A DNA stretch of 64,000 nt from DATLED01 sp963750255 (GTDB lineage: Bacteria > Actinomycetota > Acidimicrobiia > Acidimicrobiales > CADCTF01). The stretch covers positions 744,001 to 808,000 of the forward strand of contig CAVVPZ010000008.1 in the NCBI GenBank assembly GCA_963750255.1, written 5' to 3'. Below the pieces are notes generated by a model, which was given only the letters and a program-made list of their open reading frames with translations, did not search any database and was not told the origin of the DNA. Positions 56,260 through 64,000 of the stretch are shown here, piece by piece. The position numbers were made by a program, and so were the translations under genes. Every line of letters begins with the position of its first letter. The stretch's first letter is position 1.

Positions 56260-56886
56260 ATGACCTCAATGATCCCGACCCGCAAACTCACCCTCGACGA
56301 CATTGCCGATCTCCGGGCGTACGAACGGGAGCGGGACGAGTTCCGCGACCGCATCATCGCCCTCAAGAAGGTGCGGCGAGTCGGCGTCGGGCCCATCATC
56401 ACGCTGATGTTCGAGAACCGCGAGACGATGCGGTTCCAGATCCAAGAGATGGCTCGGGCCGAGAAGATCCTCTCTGACGACGCCATCCAGCACGAGGTCG
56501 ACACGTACAACGCGCTGATCCCGGAACCTGGGCAACTGTCGGCCACCCTCTTCCTCGAGTTGACCTCGAAGATGCAGCTGGTGGAGTGGCTCCCCAAGCT
56601 GGTGGGCGTCGAGCGATCGGTCGAGCTGGTGATCGGAGACGGCGGACAGGCCGGGTCGCCGCTCGTCGTGGGTTGCATCCCCGAGGAGTCCCACGACGAG
56701 CAGCTCACCCGCCCCGACGTCACCTCGTCAGTGCACTATGTCCGCTTCGAACTCGACGCCGATGCCGTCGAACGCTTCGCGCTCGGACCCGTGGTCCTCG
56801 CCGTGAACCACGATCACTACATCGAGGGGACCACGCTCTCCGACGAGACGAGGGCGTCGTTGCTCGAGGATCTTCGCCCCACCTGA
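56260..56886 (+). CDS. DUF3501 family protein
   Basis: A 208-residue soluble protein. The segments KLTLDDIADLRAYERERDEFR, RRVGVGPIITLMFENRETM, FQIQEMARAEKI, EVDTYNALIPEPGQLSATLF and VEWLPKLVGVE match the DUF3501 family. Members are usually found beside rubrerythrin and Fe-S oxidoreductase genes, as here, and are thought to work in oxidative defence, but no function is established. The start is the ATG at 56,260; a second ATG lies four codons later. No Fe-S partner gene is adjacent in this window. Confidence 0.75.
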   Translation: MTSMIPTRKLTLDDIADLRAYERERDEFRDRIIALKKVRRVGVGPIITLMFENRETMRFQIQEMARAEKILSDDAIQHEVDTYNALIPEPGQLSATLFLELTSKMQLVEWLPKLVGVERSVELVIGDGGQAGSPLVVGCIPEESHDEQLTRPDVTSSVHYVRFELDADAVERFALGPVVLAVNHDHYIEGTTLSDETRASLLEDLRPT

Positions 56887-57061
56887 CCGGCGCTTTTCCC
56901 GGTTTTCAGTTTGGATTCGATCTCTGATCGCCTCCATACTGCAAGGCGCCGGGCCCCCCGTCCGGCATGGCTTGTCGTTCCGTTGGGTATGCCCGAGCCG
57001 TGCGTCATGCCGTCGTCCGGGTTCCAACGCGGACTTTCGTTGCTTTTCCTGTAGTGAGGAT

Positions 57062-57304
57062 GTGGTCCCCCTGACCAACCAGACCTGGCGGCAGCTCGCC
57101 GCGTGCCGAGGTGTCGAACCCGACATCTTCTATCCCGCCTCCGACGACGAGGCCGAGGTAGCCAAGATGGTCTGCGGCGCTTGCCCGGTGCGCCAGCCGT
57201 GCCTCGAGTACGCCCTCGGCTCCCGCGAGCGAGATGGCGTCTGGGGCGGTGCCACCGAGAAGGAGCGTCGCCGCATCCTCCGCCAGCGCCGCAAGTCCGC
57301 TTAG
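57062..57304 (+). CDS. WhiB-family iron-sulfur regulator
   Basis: An 80-residue protein starting (M)VPLTNQTWRQLAACRG. The four cluster cysteines are in AACRG and MVCGACPVRQPC, followed by the turn GVWGGATEKERR and the basic C-terminal tail RRILRQRRKSA. WhiB proteins bind a [4Fe-4S] cluster and the primary sigma factor and are restricted to actinobacteria and their phages. The GTG at 57,062 is chosen because it follows GTGAGGA; longer frames upstream lack a start signal. The stop overlaps the stop of the convergent glycosyltransferase gene. The 175-base gap upstream shows no other gene. Confidence 0.9.
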   Translation: MVPLTNQTWRQLAACRGVEPDIFYPASDDEAEVAKMVCGACPVRQPCLEYALGSRERDGVWGGATEKERRRILRQRRKSA

Positions 57305-58650
57305 GTCGACCACCGCTTCGTCACCTGATCCAGCGGCAGCCGAGCCCCCTTGGCGATCTTGCGACGTTCTCCGAGGGCGTGCGGAGCGAGCCGTACCAAA
57401 CTCGCGATCACGCGGGCCTCGGCGACCACGTGTTCATGAACCGGCGGTCGGCCCCGCACCGCTCGGGCGACCACATCCTGCGCCGCAATGCTCACGAATC
57501 GAGCCAGTCGCCGTCGAAGCTCCTGTCGCACCAAGTTCGGTGGCCCACACTTCATGATCATCACGAGTCGGTTTCGGCCTGTGATGTGGCGGGTCAACTC
57601 GCTCCGCGTGCCAATCGTGGCCGAGTGGCGGTGATGGACGACGGCGTCCGGCTCGTACAGGTAGGACCATCCTCGGAGGCGACCACGCCAGGACAGGTCG
57701 GCGTCTTCGTAGTAAAGGAAATAGCGGCTGTCGAAAACTCCGACGTCGTCGAGGAATGCGCGTCGAAGCAGGACGGCGGCGCCTGACCATCCGAAAACCT
57801 CGGTGCGTTCATCGAAGTTCCCGGCGTCCGCCTCGCCCTCGCCGCGGTCTGCAACCGAGCCGTCGGAGCCGAGCACAGTCCCGGCGTTGTTGATGACGGG
57901 GTGACCGGCGACGTCGCCAATCCGATGCCACGTCGGATGCCTTCCGACGTCGAAGGCAGCCGCAACGCCACCGCCCTCGATCTCGGTTGCGACCGGACCG
58001 AGGCCGCTGGCCAACAAGAGGTCGACGACGGCGGATTCACGTCCTGCGGGAACCGCGACCTTTCCCAGCCCATCGGTCCAAGTGAATCCTCCGCCAACCG
58101 TGACGTCGTCGTGCTCCCAGCCCCAGCACCCTGAGAGCAGCTGAACTCGGCCGCTGACGTCGAGGCCGTCGATGCGCGCACCACAGAGCTGTACGCCGAG
58201 CGAGCGACCGTCGCCACCACCCGGGGATCGGGCTGTGGATCGAATTGTCAGGGTGACGGCCCCATCAGCGAGGAGCACCTTGGGTGTTGCGGCCCCGAGG
58301 CCGGGATCTGCCTCGAGTGCCGCGACCAACGGCTCCAGCCAGTCCGGCTCGGGGATGGCGTCGTTGTTGAGGAGAGCGATGTAGTCGCAGTCCGTGAGTG
58401 CGTCGAAGCCACGATTGCAGGCTCCACCGAAGCCGAGGTTCGAACCTGTCTCGACGATTCGCACCGCGGGGTGTGCGAGGCGGACGCCGTCGACGAAGCC
58501 CGGTTCTGAGCCGTTGTCGACGAGAGCCACCGCCAATCGGTCCCCTGGCCAACTGACGACGTCGAGCGACGCAAGGCACTCGAGCGTCATGTCGCCGCCG
58601 AAGTAGTTGACGACGACGATGCCGACCATTGGCGTGGGGTTGTCCGCCAT
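57301..58650 (-). CDS. Family 2 glycosyltransferase with long insertion
   Basis: A 449-residue protein. The GT-A core has GIVVVNYFGGD, VALVDNGSEPG, ALLNNDAIPEPDW (acidic nucleotide-sugar motif) and, near residue 300, GWSGAAVLLRRAFLDDVG and FLYYEDADLSWRGR, conserved in rhamnosyltransferase-like GT2 enzymes. Between these halves (residues about 110-250) a beta-rich insertion of roughly 140 residues (IRSTARSPGGGDG to VINNAGTVL) is unusual for the family and may bind carbohydrate. It is probably cytoplasmic or membrane-associated and acts in surface-glycan synthesis. The divergent acyl-CoA dehydrogenase promoter lies in its upstream gap. Confidence 0.83.
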   Translation of the reverse strand: MADNPTPMVGIVVVNYFGGDMTLECLASLDVVSWPGDRLAVALVDNGSEPGFVDGVRLAHPAVRIVETGSNLGFGGACNRGFDALTDCDYIALLNNDAIPEPDWLEPLVAALEADPGLGAATPKVLLADGAVTLTIRSTARSPGGGDGRSLGVQLCGARIDGLDVSGRVQLLSGCWGWEHDDVTVGGGFTWTDGLGKVAVPAGRESAVVDLLLASGLGPVATEIEGGGVAAAFDVGRHPTWHRIGDVAGHPVINNAGTVLGSDGSVADRGEGEADAGNFDERTEVFGWSGAAVLLRRAFLDDVGVFDSRYFLYYEDADLSWRGRLRGWSYLYEPDAVVHHRHSATIGTRSELTRHITGRNRLVMIMKCGPPNLVRQELRRRLARFVSIAAQDVVARAVRGRPPVHEHVVAEARVIASLVRLAPHALGERRKIAKGARLPLDQVTKRWST

Positions 58651-58658
58651 AGGGCCGG

Positions 58659-58664
58659 TAGCTT
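58659..58664 (+). promoter_or_regulatory. Candidate -10 element TAGCTT, leaderless start
   Basis: TAGCTT ends eight bases before the ATG at 58,673. Confidence 0.5.
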
Positions 58665-58672
58665 TCCACTCC

Positions 58673-59852
58673 ATGGACTTCGATCTCACCGACGAGCTCG
58701 CCGAGCTGCAGACCACGTGCCGCCGTATCGCCCAGGACAAGGTCAAGCCGAGGGCCCGAGAGATCGATGACACGGGCGAGTATCCCCAGGACCTCTTCGA
58801 GGTCTTCCGCGACGCGGGACTCCTCGGTCTGTGTATTCCGACGGAGTACGGCGGCGGCGGCGCCGGGATCCTCGGTCTCACGATCGCCATCGAGGAGGTG
58901 GCGAAGTACTCCAACACCGCAGCGCTGATGCTGCTGCTTGACTCGGCTCCCAACCGGCCCGGTGATGATCGCCGGCAGCGAAGAGCAGAAGCAGCAAGTA
59001 CCTGACGCCCATCGCGGACGGGAGTCAGCGGAGCGCGCGTTCGGCCTCTCCGAGCCCCAGGCCGGCAGCGACGTGATGGGGATGCGCACCAAGGCGGTCG
59101 AGCGACGGCGACGAGCTGGATCCTCAACGGCACCAAGTGCTGGATGTCGGGCGTCGCTCCAGGCCGACTGGTACACCGTCTTCGCCAAGACCGCCGCCGA
59201 CGTCACCGAGCGCAACCACGACTCGATCACCGCCTTCATCGTCGAGCGCGCGTGGGACGGCGTGGAGGTCGGCGTCGACCGACCGCAAGATGGGCGTGCG
59301 GGCGTCGACACCGGCGAGCTGCTGCTCAACGACGTGCACGTGCCCGCCGAGAACGTCATCGGCGAGGTCGGCGGGTTTCCAGCTGGCCATGCATGGGGCT
59401 CAACTCGATGCGCCCGATCGTGGCCGCCCGCGGCATCGGGCTGGCCGAGGGCGCGCTCATGTACGCCACCGAGTACGTGCAAGCAGCGCGAGGCGTTCCG
59501 CCAGACGATCGCCGACTTCCAGGGCATCCAGTGGGAGATCGCCAAGCTCGCCACCGAGATCGAGGCGGCCCGGCTGCTCACCTACCGCGCGGCGTGGCTG
59601 GCCGACCAGGGCAAGTTCACCAAGGAGTGGGTGCCCTACCTCTCGATGGCGAAGTACTACGCCACCGAGTTGGCGGTGAAGGCATCGAACGTCGCCCTTC
59701 AGATGCTCGGCGCGGCCGGCTACATGAAGGACCACCTCACCGAGCTCTACTACCGCGACGCGAAGCAGCTCACGATCGTCGAGGGCACGAGCCAGGTGCA
59801 GCTCGGCCTCATCGCCCGAGGCGTGCTGGACCGGGACCTCTGGTGGGACTGA
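58673..59852 (+). CDS. Acyl-CoA dehydrogenase (many frameshifts)
   Basis: About 390 residues when at least six indels between 58,950 and 59,480 are bridged. The intact N-terminus is MDFDLTDELAELQTTCRRIA. Then come LGLCIPTEYGGGG, YLTPIADGSQRSA, FGLSEPQAGSDVMGMRTKA (FAD/substrate signature), NGTKCWMSG, DWYTVFAKT, DTGELLLNDVHVPAENVIGE and a fully intact C-terminal helical domain with AGYMKDHLTELYYRDAK and IVEGTSQVQLGLIAR, which hold the flavin and catalytic-region motifs. The family's mid-domain is scrambled only by indels. It oxidises an acyl-CoA of unknown chain type. Followed by trpD on the same strand. Confidence 0.8.
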
Positions 59853-59867
59853 GCCTCGAGGAGCTCG

Positions 59868-60906
59868 GTGGCTGGCCCGTCGGTGCTGGGGCCGCTGATC
59901 CGCGGCGAGGACCTCTCCGATGAGCCAGGCGGCCGCCGCCCTCGCCGAGATCTTCGACGGCAACGCCGCGCCCACCCAGATCGCCGGCGTTCATCGCGCT
60001 GATTCACGCAAAGGGAGAGACCGTCGAGGAGCTCGGCGGCCATGGTGCGGACGATGCTCGACTTCGCCGAGCCGATCGCCGTCGTCGGCGACATCCTCGA
60101 CACCTGCGGCACGGGCGGCGCCAGAGCGCCGCCGCAGTGCGTTCAACGTGTCGACGCATCGCCTCGCTCGTCGTGGCCGGCGCCGGTGGTCAGGGTCGTG
60201 CAAGCACGGCAACCGCGCCGCCAGTGCGACGAGTTCGGGTCGGCCGACCTGCTCGAGCGCGCTCGGCGTGGCGATCGAACTCGATGCGGCCGGCGTCGCC
60301 CGCTGCGTCGACGAGGCCGGAATGGGATTCTGCTTCGCGCCCAAGTTCCATCCTGCGGCGCGACACGCGGGTCCGGTCCGGCGGGAACTCGGCGTGGCCA
60401 CCATGTTCAACTTCATCAATCCCTTGGCCAACCCGGCCCGCCCTCGGCGGCAGGTCGTCGGGGTGAGCGACCCGGCGATGGCCGACAAGATGCTCGGCGT
60501 CTTGGCAGCCAACGGCGCCACCCGGGCAATGGTCGTGTTCGGCCACGACGGGCTCGACGAACTGACAACTACCGGCCCTTCGACGATCCTCGAGCTGCGC
60601 GATGGTGAGATGCGCTCGACGGAGGTCGACCCGGCCGCCTTCGGCATCGCAACTGTGGCCGCGGCGCCCGAGGGGGGCGACGCGTCAGCCAACGCCGATC
60701 TCGCCCGCAGGATTCTCGACGGCGACCGCGGACCCCATCGCGACATCGTGGTGCTGAACGCCGCCGCAGGTGTCGTCACCGGGGGCCTGGCGGACACCCT
60801 GGCCGAGGGCTACGAGCTGGCGACGGCATCGCTCGATGGGGGGCAGGCGGCAATCGTCCTGGAGCGACTCGTGGCTGTGTCCACGGCCGCGGAGAGCACC
60901 GCCTGA
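59868..60906 (+). CDS. trpD: Anthranilate phosphoribosyltransferase (several frameshifts)
   Basis: About 345 residues across several indels between 59,915 and 60,290. In order: start (V)AGPSVLGPLIRGEDLSDE, QAAAALAEIFDGNAAPTQIA, FIALIHAKGETVEELG, ILDTCGTGG (phosphoribosyl-pyrophosphate loop), AFNVST, CKHGNRAAS, then an unbroken half with GMGFCFAPKFHPAARHAGPV, FINPLANPA and VFGHDGLDELTTTGPS. These are the substrate and metal motifs of TrpD, second step of tryptophan synthesis. No other trp gene is in the window. The GTG is chosen because the conserved start falls there and GAGGAG precedes it. Confidence 0.83.
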
Positions 60907-60955
60907 GCGTGTCGCCGCAGGCTCGATCATCGAAGGTCGGCGGACGTGGGGCAAC

Positions 60956-60961
60956 TACGAT
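60956..60961 (+). promoter_or_regulatory. Candidate -10 element TACGAT, leaderless start
   Basis: TACGAT ends eight bases before the GTG at 60,970, which gives the conserved N-terminus of the methyltransferase gene. Confidence 0.5.
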
Positions 60962-60969
60962 GCCCCGCC

Positions 60970-62191
60970 GTGCCCGCTGACCCGACGCCGGATGTCGAGG
61001 CCCTCGTCGACCGTCTTCGAGAACAAGTCGAGCGCCGGCGCCGCGAAGGCGCCTATCCCCCTGACCTCGAAGCCGACATGGACGCCCACTTTCGGCGTAT
61101 CGCGGCCCATCGACCGACACCGTACGACTACCAAGCCCTTCGCGAACGCCTCGGCGCCCTCGACGCGAGCATGGGCTTCACCCCGACCGCCATCGACTAC
61201 GAGAGCGGCCTGCCGGGTGGATCTGCATTGCATCGAGCCGTCGGCAAGGCGGTCTCGCGACAAACGGCGGGCGTGCTCGAGCAGGTGCAGACGTTCGCCG
61301 ACGCGGTCCGGGCGGTACTTCGAGAGCTCATGGCTGTCGTCGAGCACCCCAACGCCCACGTTCACACCGAGCTGCTGGGACAAGTCGACGCGTTGCTGGA
61401 GCGGTTCGCTGACTTCGAGCGACGGCCCCGCTCGACGGCCGACGGCGACGGTGATCTGGCTCGACGGGTGGAGCGTCTCGAGCGAGCGGAGGCCGCCCGC
61501 CAGTTCGCTCCGTGGTTCGGCGCCGCGACCTTCGAGGAGCGTTTCCGCGGGTCGCCGTCCGAGCTTCGGGCCCGGTATCTCGAGCTCGCACAGCAACTCG
61601 CAGCCCACAGCCCTGTGGTCGATCTCGGCTGCGGCCGAGGCGAGTTCGTGGAGCTGCTGATCGAGGAGGGAGCCGACGTCGTCGGAGTCGAGATCGACCG
61701 GGAGCTCGTGGCAGCCGGTCGCGAGCCGCGGCCTTCCCTTGGAACAGGGCGATGCCGTCGCGTGGTTGTCATCAGCGCTCGATGGTTCGCTCGGCGCCAT
61801 CAGCCTGATCCAGGTTTTGGAGCACCTCGGTGCCAGAGACAGGACCGAAGTCGTACGTCTCGCAGCCGCCAAGCTCCGGCCAGGTGGTCGGCTCTTGGTC
61901 GAAACGCTCAATCCGCAATCGCTCTACATCTTCGCTCGCGCCTTCTACGCCGACCCGACGCATGACACGCCGGTGCATCCCGCGTACCTGCAGTTCGTGT
62001 TGGAGCAGGCCGGCTTCTCGCAGATCGGCATCGAATGGCGCTCGCCCCCGCCGACCGAAGAGCGACTTCGGCCCCTCACGGTCGTCGACGGTCCTGGGGA
62101 CGACCTCGTCGAGCAGCTCAACGCCAATCTTGAGCGGGTCAACGCCATCCTCTTCGGACCGCAGGACTACGCCATCATCGCCACGCGCTGA
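60970..62191 (+). CDS. Coiled-coil methyltransferase of a surface-glycan locus (one frameshift)
   Basis: About 406 residues across a shift near 61,725. The N-terminal half (EALVDRLREQVERRRREG to RVERLERAEAARQF) is a helical, partly coiled-coil region. The C-terminal half is a class I methyltransferase with SAM motif VVDLGCGRGEFVELLIEEG, SLIQVLEHLG and LRPGGRLLVETLNPQSLYIF. The same combination is found in methyltransferases that cap or modify polysaccharides in O-antigen-like clusters. It overlaps the next glycosyltransferase gene by one base, and another glycosyltransferase follows, so all three probably build one surface glycan. Confidence 0.78.
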
Positions 62192-63270
62192 TGGAGATCC
62201 ACCAGGTGCTGGTCACGGCCACCCCGGGTGACGCGATCACCAACTCCGCCCTCGAGTTGCGAGACCTGCTGCGACGAGTGGGCCCGAGCGAGGTGTTCGC
62301 CCGCTACATCCACCCGGACGTCGCGTCAGAGATCCGCTCGCTGGACGATTACGACCGGATCCGGTCGAGTACCAACAGCCCAAAGGACCTGGTCCTGTTC
62401 CACGCGTCGATCGGAGAACCCCGCGTGTTCTCCTTCATCAACGAACGACCGGAGCGACTCGTTCTCGTGTACCACAACATCTCGCCGGCCGAGCCGTTTC
62501 GCACGTACGATCCGGCGTTCGCCGGCCTTCTCGAAGCCGGCCGCCGGGAACTCGCCGCCCTCTGCGATCGAACTGTCCTGGCCCTCGCCGACTCCGAGTT
62601 CAACGCGGAGGAACTCAGGGCGCTCGGGTACCGCGACGTGCGGGTGGCCCGACTCATCATCGACGTGGCGAAACTCCTGGCCGTCGAGCCCGACCCGCAA
62701 GTCGAGGCCGACCTGGCTCAGATCGACGGACCGGTGCTGCTCTTCGTCGGCCAACTGCTGCCCCACAAGCGCCCTGACCTGCTGCTGAAGGCCTTTCACG
62801 TTCTCGTCACCTATCACCGCCCCGACGCTCATCTGTTGATGGTGGGAACCAACCGGCTGCCCGGCTACGCCCAAGCGCTCGAGATGTTTCGCGCCGAGCT
62901 CAATCTCGGCGCGGCCTCCTTTCGCGGTTCGTTGTCTCCGGAGGCGTGGGCTGCGCACTTCCGGCGCTGCGACGCCTTCGTGACGGCGAGCGAGCACGAA
63001 GGATTCCTCGTGCCGATCGTCGAGTCATTCGCCTTCGAGAAGCCCATCGTCGCTCGCGCGCACGGCGCCATCCCCGAGACTCTTGGCGGGGCCGGACTGC
63101 TCCTGCCTCCCGAGGAGGACGCGCTCTTGCTCGGCGCGGCCATGGCAGAGGTGATCGACAACGTCGAGTTGCGGGCGACTCTCGTCGAGCGGGGCCGAGC
63201 ACGTCTCGATCACTTTTCCGCCGACCGGGCCCGCGCTGACATGCTCGAGCATCTCTTGAGCGTGGTCTGA
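62191..63270 (+). CDS. GT-B glycosyltransferase (GT4-like)
   Basis: A 359-residue intact glycosyltransferase. The second Rossmann domain has VLLFVGQLLPHKRPDLLLKAF (donor-binding loop), RGSLSPEAWAAHFRRCDAFV and SEHEGFLVPIVESFAFEKP, the E-x7-E motif of the GT4 group, then HGAIPETLGGAGLLLPPEED. The N-terminal domain has HQVLVTATPGDAITNSALEL. It is cytoplasmic and retaining, using a nucleotide sugar. The ATG shares its A with the TGA of the methyltransferase gene. The acceptor is unknown. Confidence 0.88.
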   Translation: MEIHQVLVTATPGDAITNSALELRDLLRRVGPSEVFARYIHPDVASEIRSLDDYDRIRSSTNSPKDLVLFHASIGEPRVFSFINERPERLVLVYHNISPAEPFRTYDPAFAGLLEAGRRELAALCDRTVLALADSEFNAEELRALGYRDVRVARLIIDVAKLLAVEPDPQVEADLAQIDGPVLLFVGQLLPHKRPDLLLKAFHVLVTYHRPDAHLLMVGTNRLPGYAQALEMFRAELNLGAASFRGSLSPEAWAAHFRRCDAFVTASEHEGFLVPIVESFAFEKPIVARAHGAIPETLGGAGLLLPPEEDALLLGAAMAEVIDNVELRATLVERGRARLDHFSADRARADMLEHLLSVV

Positions 63271-63272
63271 CC

Positions 63273-64000
63273 ATGAGGCTGCTCTTTGTGGTGCAGCGGT
63301 ACGGCGCCGAGGTGTTCGGTGGAGCCGAGGGCTTCAGCCGGGGCTTCGCCACGGGGCTGGCGAGCCGTGGCCACGACATCGACGTCGTGACGAGCTGTGC
63401 CGTGAGCTACGTGGACTGGGCGGACCACTATCCCCCTGGTACGACCGAACTCGACGGAGTGACGGTCCATCGGCTGCCCGTCGGCCGTCCGAGGGACAAC
63501 GATCTGTTCAACCCGTTGAACGTCCGGGTGACGGCTGGCGAGCGCCCGACGCCCCTGTATCTCCAGCGTGCGTGGATGGACCTGCAGGGTCCGTACCTGC
63601 CGTCGCTCCTACCCTGGCTCGAGGACCGGTCTTCCGAGTACGACGCCGTGGTCTTCTTCACGTATCTCTACTGGTCGACCTGGGCTGGCTTGCCGGTTGC
63701 GGCACGCCACGCTCCGACCGTGCTCCACCCGACTGCACATGACGAACCGCCCCTGTACCTCGCGCTCTACGACTTGATGTTCCGGCTCCCAACGGCATTC
63801 GGGTACCTCTCTCCGGAGGAGGCGGGCCTCGTGCAGGAGCGATTTCGGGTTCGACGGCCGAGCGTCACAACTGGGGTCGGCTTCGACCCGACCGCGGTCA
63901 CTCCCGGCGAGATCGAAGCATTTCGACGTCGATTCGGCCTCGGCGACGATCCCTACCTCCTCTTCGTTGGTCGACTCGATCCCCACAAGGGCACCGACGA
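63273..64000 (+). CDS. Glycosyltransferase (GT4-like), N-terminal part cut by window end
   Basis: The frame runs from the ATG at 63,273 to the last base without a stop, giving 242 residues. MRLLFVVQRYGAEVFGGAE carries the glycine-rich acceptor loop of GT4 enzymes, SRGFATGLASRGHDIDVVT follows, and the last visible residues LLFVGRLDPHKGTD are the start of the donor-binding domain. It begins two bases after the preceding glycosyltransferase stop, so it belongs to the same glycan operon. The rest of the gene lies outside the window. Confidence 0.88.
   Translation, partial: MRLLFVVQRYGAEVFGGAEGFSRGFATGLASRGHDIDVVTSCAVSYVDWADHYPPGTTELDGVTVHRLPVGRPRDNDLFNPLNVRVTAGERPTPLYLQRAWMDLQGPYLPSLLPWLEDRSSEYDAVVFFTYLYWSTWAGLPVAARHAPTVLHPTAHDEPPLYLALYDLMFRLPTAFGYLSPEEAGLVQERFRVRRPSVTTGVGFDPTAVTPGEIEAFRRRFGLGDDPYLLFVGRLDPHKGTD

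Overview
The window is a dense, high-GC bacterial chromosome segment with about 53 protein genes and one structural RNA gene. It looks like an actinomycetote, plausibly of the Acidimicrobiia. Pointers are a WhiB-family protein, a DUF6458 membrane protein, a single-chain biotin/carboxyltransferase acyl-CoA carboxylase, an MprAB/PepD-like envelope stress locus, many GTG starts and a bacterial A-type RNase P RNA. No tRNA, rRNA, insertion sequence, prophage or CRISPR array was recognised. The taxonomic guess rests on gene content only.

Layout. 0-5.7 kb: esterase tail, RNA methylase, HAD phosphatase, coiled-coil protein, DUF6458 and an HhH-PHP protein. 5.7-13.9 kb: DUF4097-PadR pair with a palindromic operator, Ser/Thr kinase, class A penicillin-binding protein, zinc-ribbon coiled coil, membrane hydrolase, phosphoglycerate-mutase-like protein and an orphan DNA methyltransferase. 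13.9-20.2 kb: HtrA protease, histidine kinase, response regulator and a large GGDEF-EAL protein. 20.2-25.4 kb: ferredoxin, cytochrome P450, a single-chain acyl-CoA carboxylase and a small protein. 25.4-30.7 kb: a broken surface-protein fragment, a GT-C-like membrane glycosyltransferase, rnpB and a membrane GGDEF-EAL protein. 30.7-36.7 kb: an overlapping nurA-herA-sbcD-sbcC operon for DNA end processing. 36.8-42.3 kb: a heterodimeric ABC exporter and a Ku protein fused to a LigD-type polymerase domain. 42.4-46.7 kb: MoxR, DUF58 and transglutaminase genes. 46.7-52.6 kb: a CaCA antiporter, GlpD, an alkylglycerone-phosphate-synthase-like flavoprotein and an FGGY kinase. 52.7-57.3 kb: zinc-ribbon membrane protein, acetyltransferase, methyltransferase, Fur-rubrerythrin-DUF3501 and WhiB. 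57.3-64 kb: glycosyltransferases, acyl-CoA dehydrogenase, trpD, a methyltransferase and two more glycosyltransferases, the last cut by the window end.

The most interesting biology is in DNA break repair. An archaeal-style NurA-HerA-Mre11-Rad50 gene set lies about 4 kb from a Ku-polymerase fusion, so the resection and end-joining machineries are near neighbours. A second pattern is transcriptional. Many genes have a TANNNT hexamer 7-8 bases before the start codon, as expected for leaderless mRNAs, and this was used to choose starts.

Quality warning: many clearly conserved genes are split by single-base indels, mostly extra bases, concentrated near 4.4-5.5, 36.1-36.7 and 58.9-60.3 kb. One rubrerythrin carries two compensating indels across a metal-ligand motif. 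I read these as consensus errors rather than mass pseudogenisation, and annotate the genes across the breaks.
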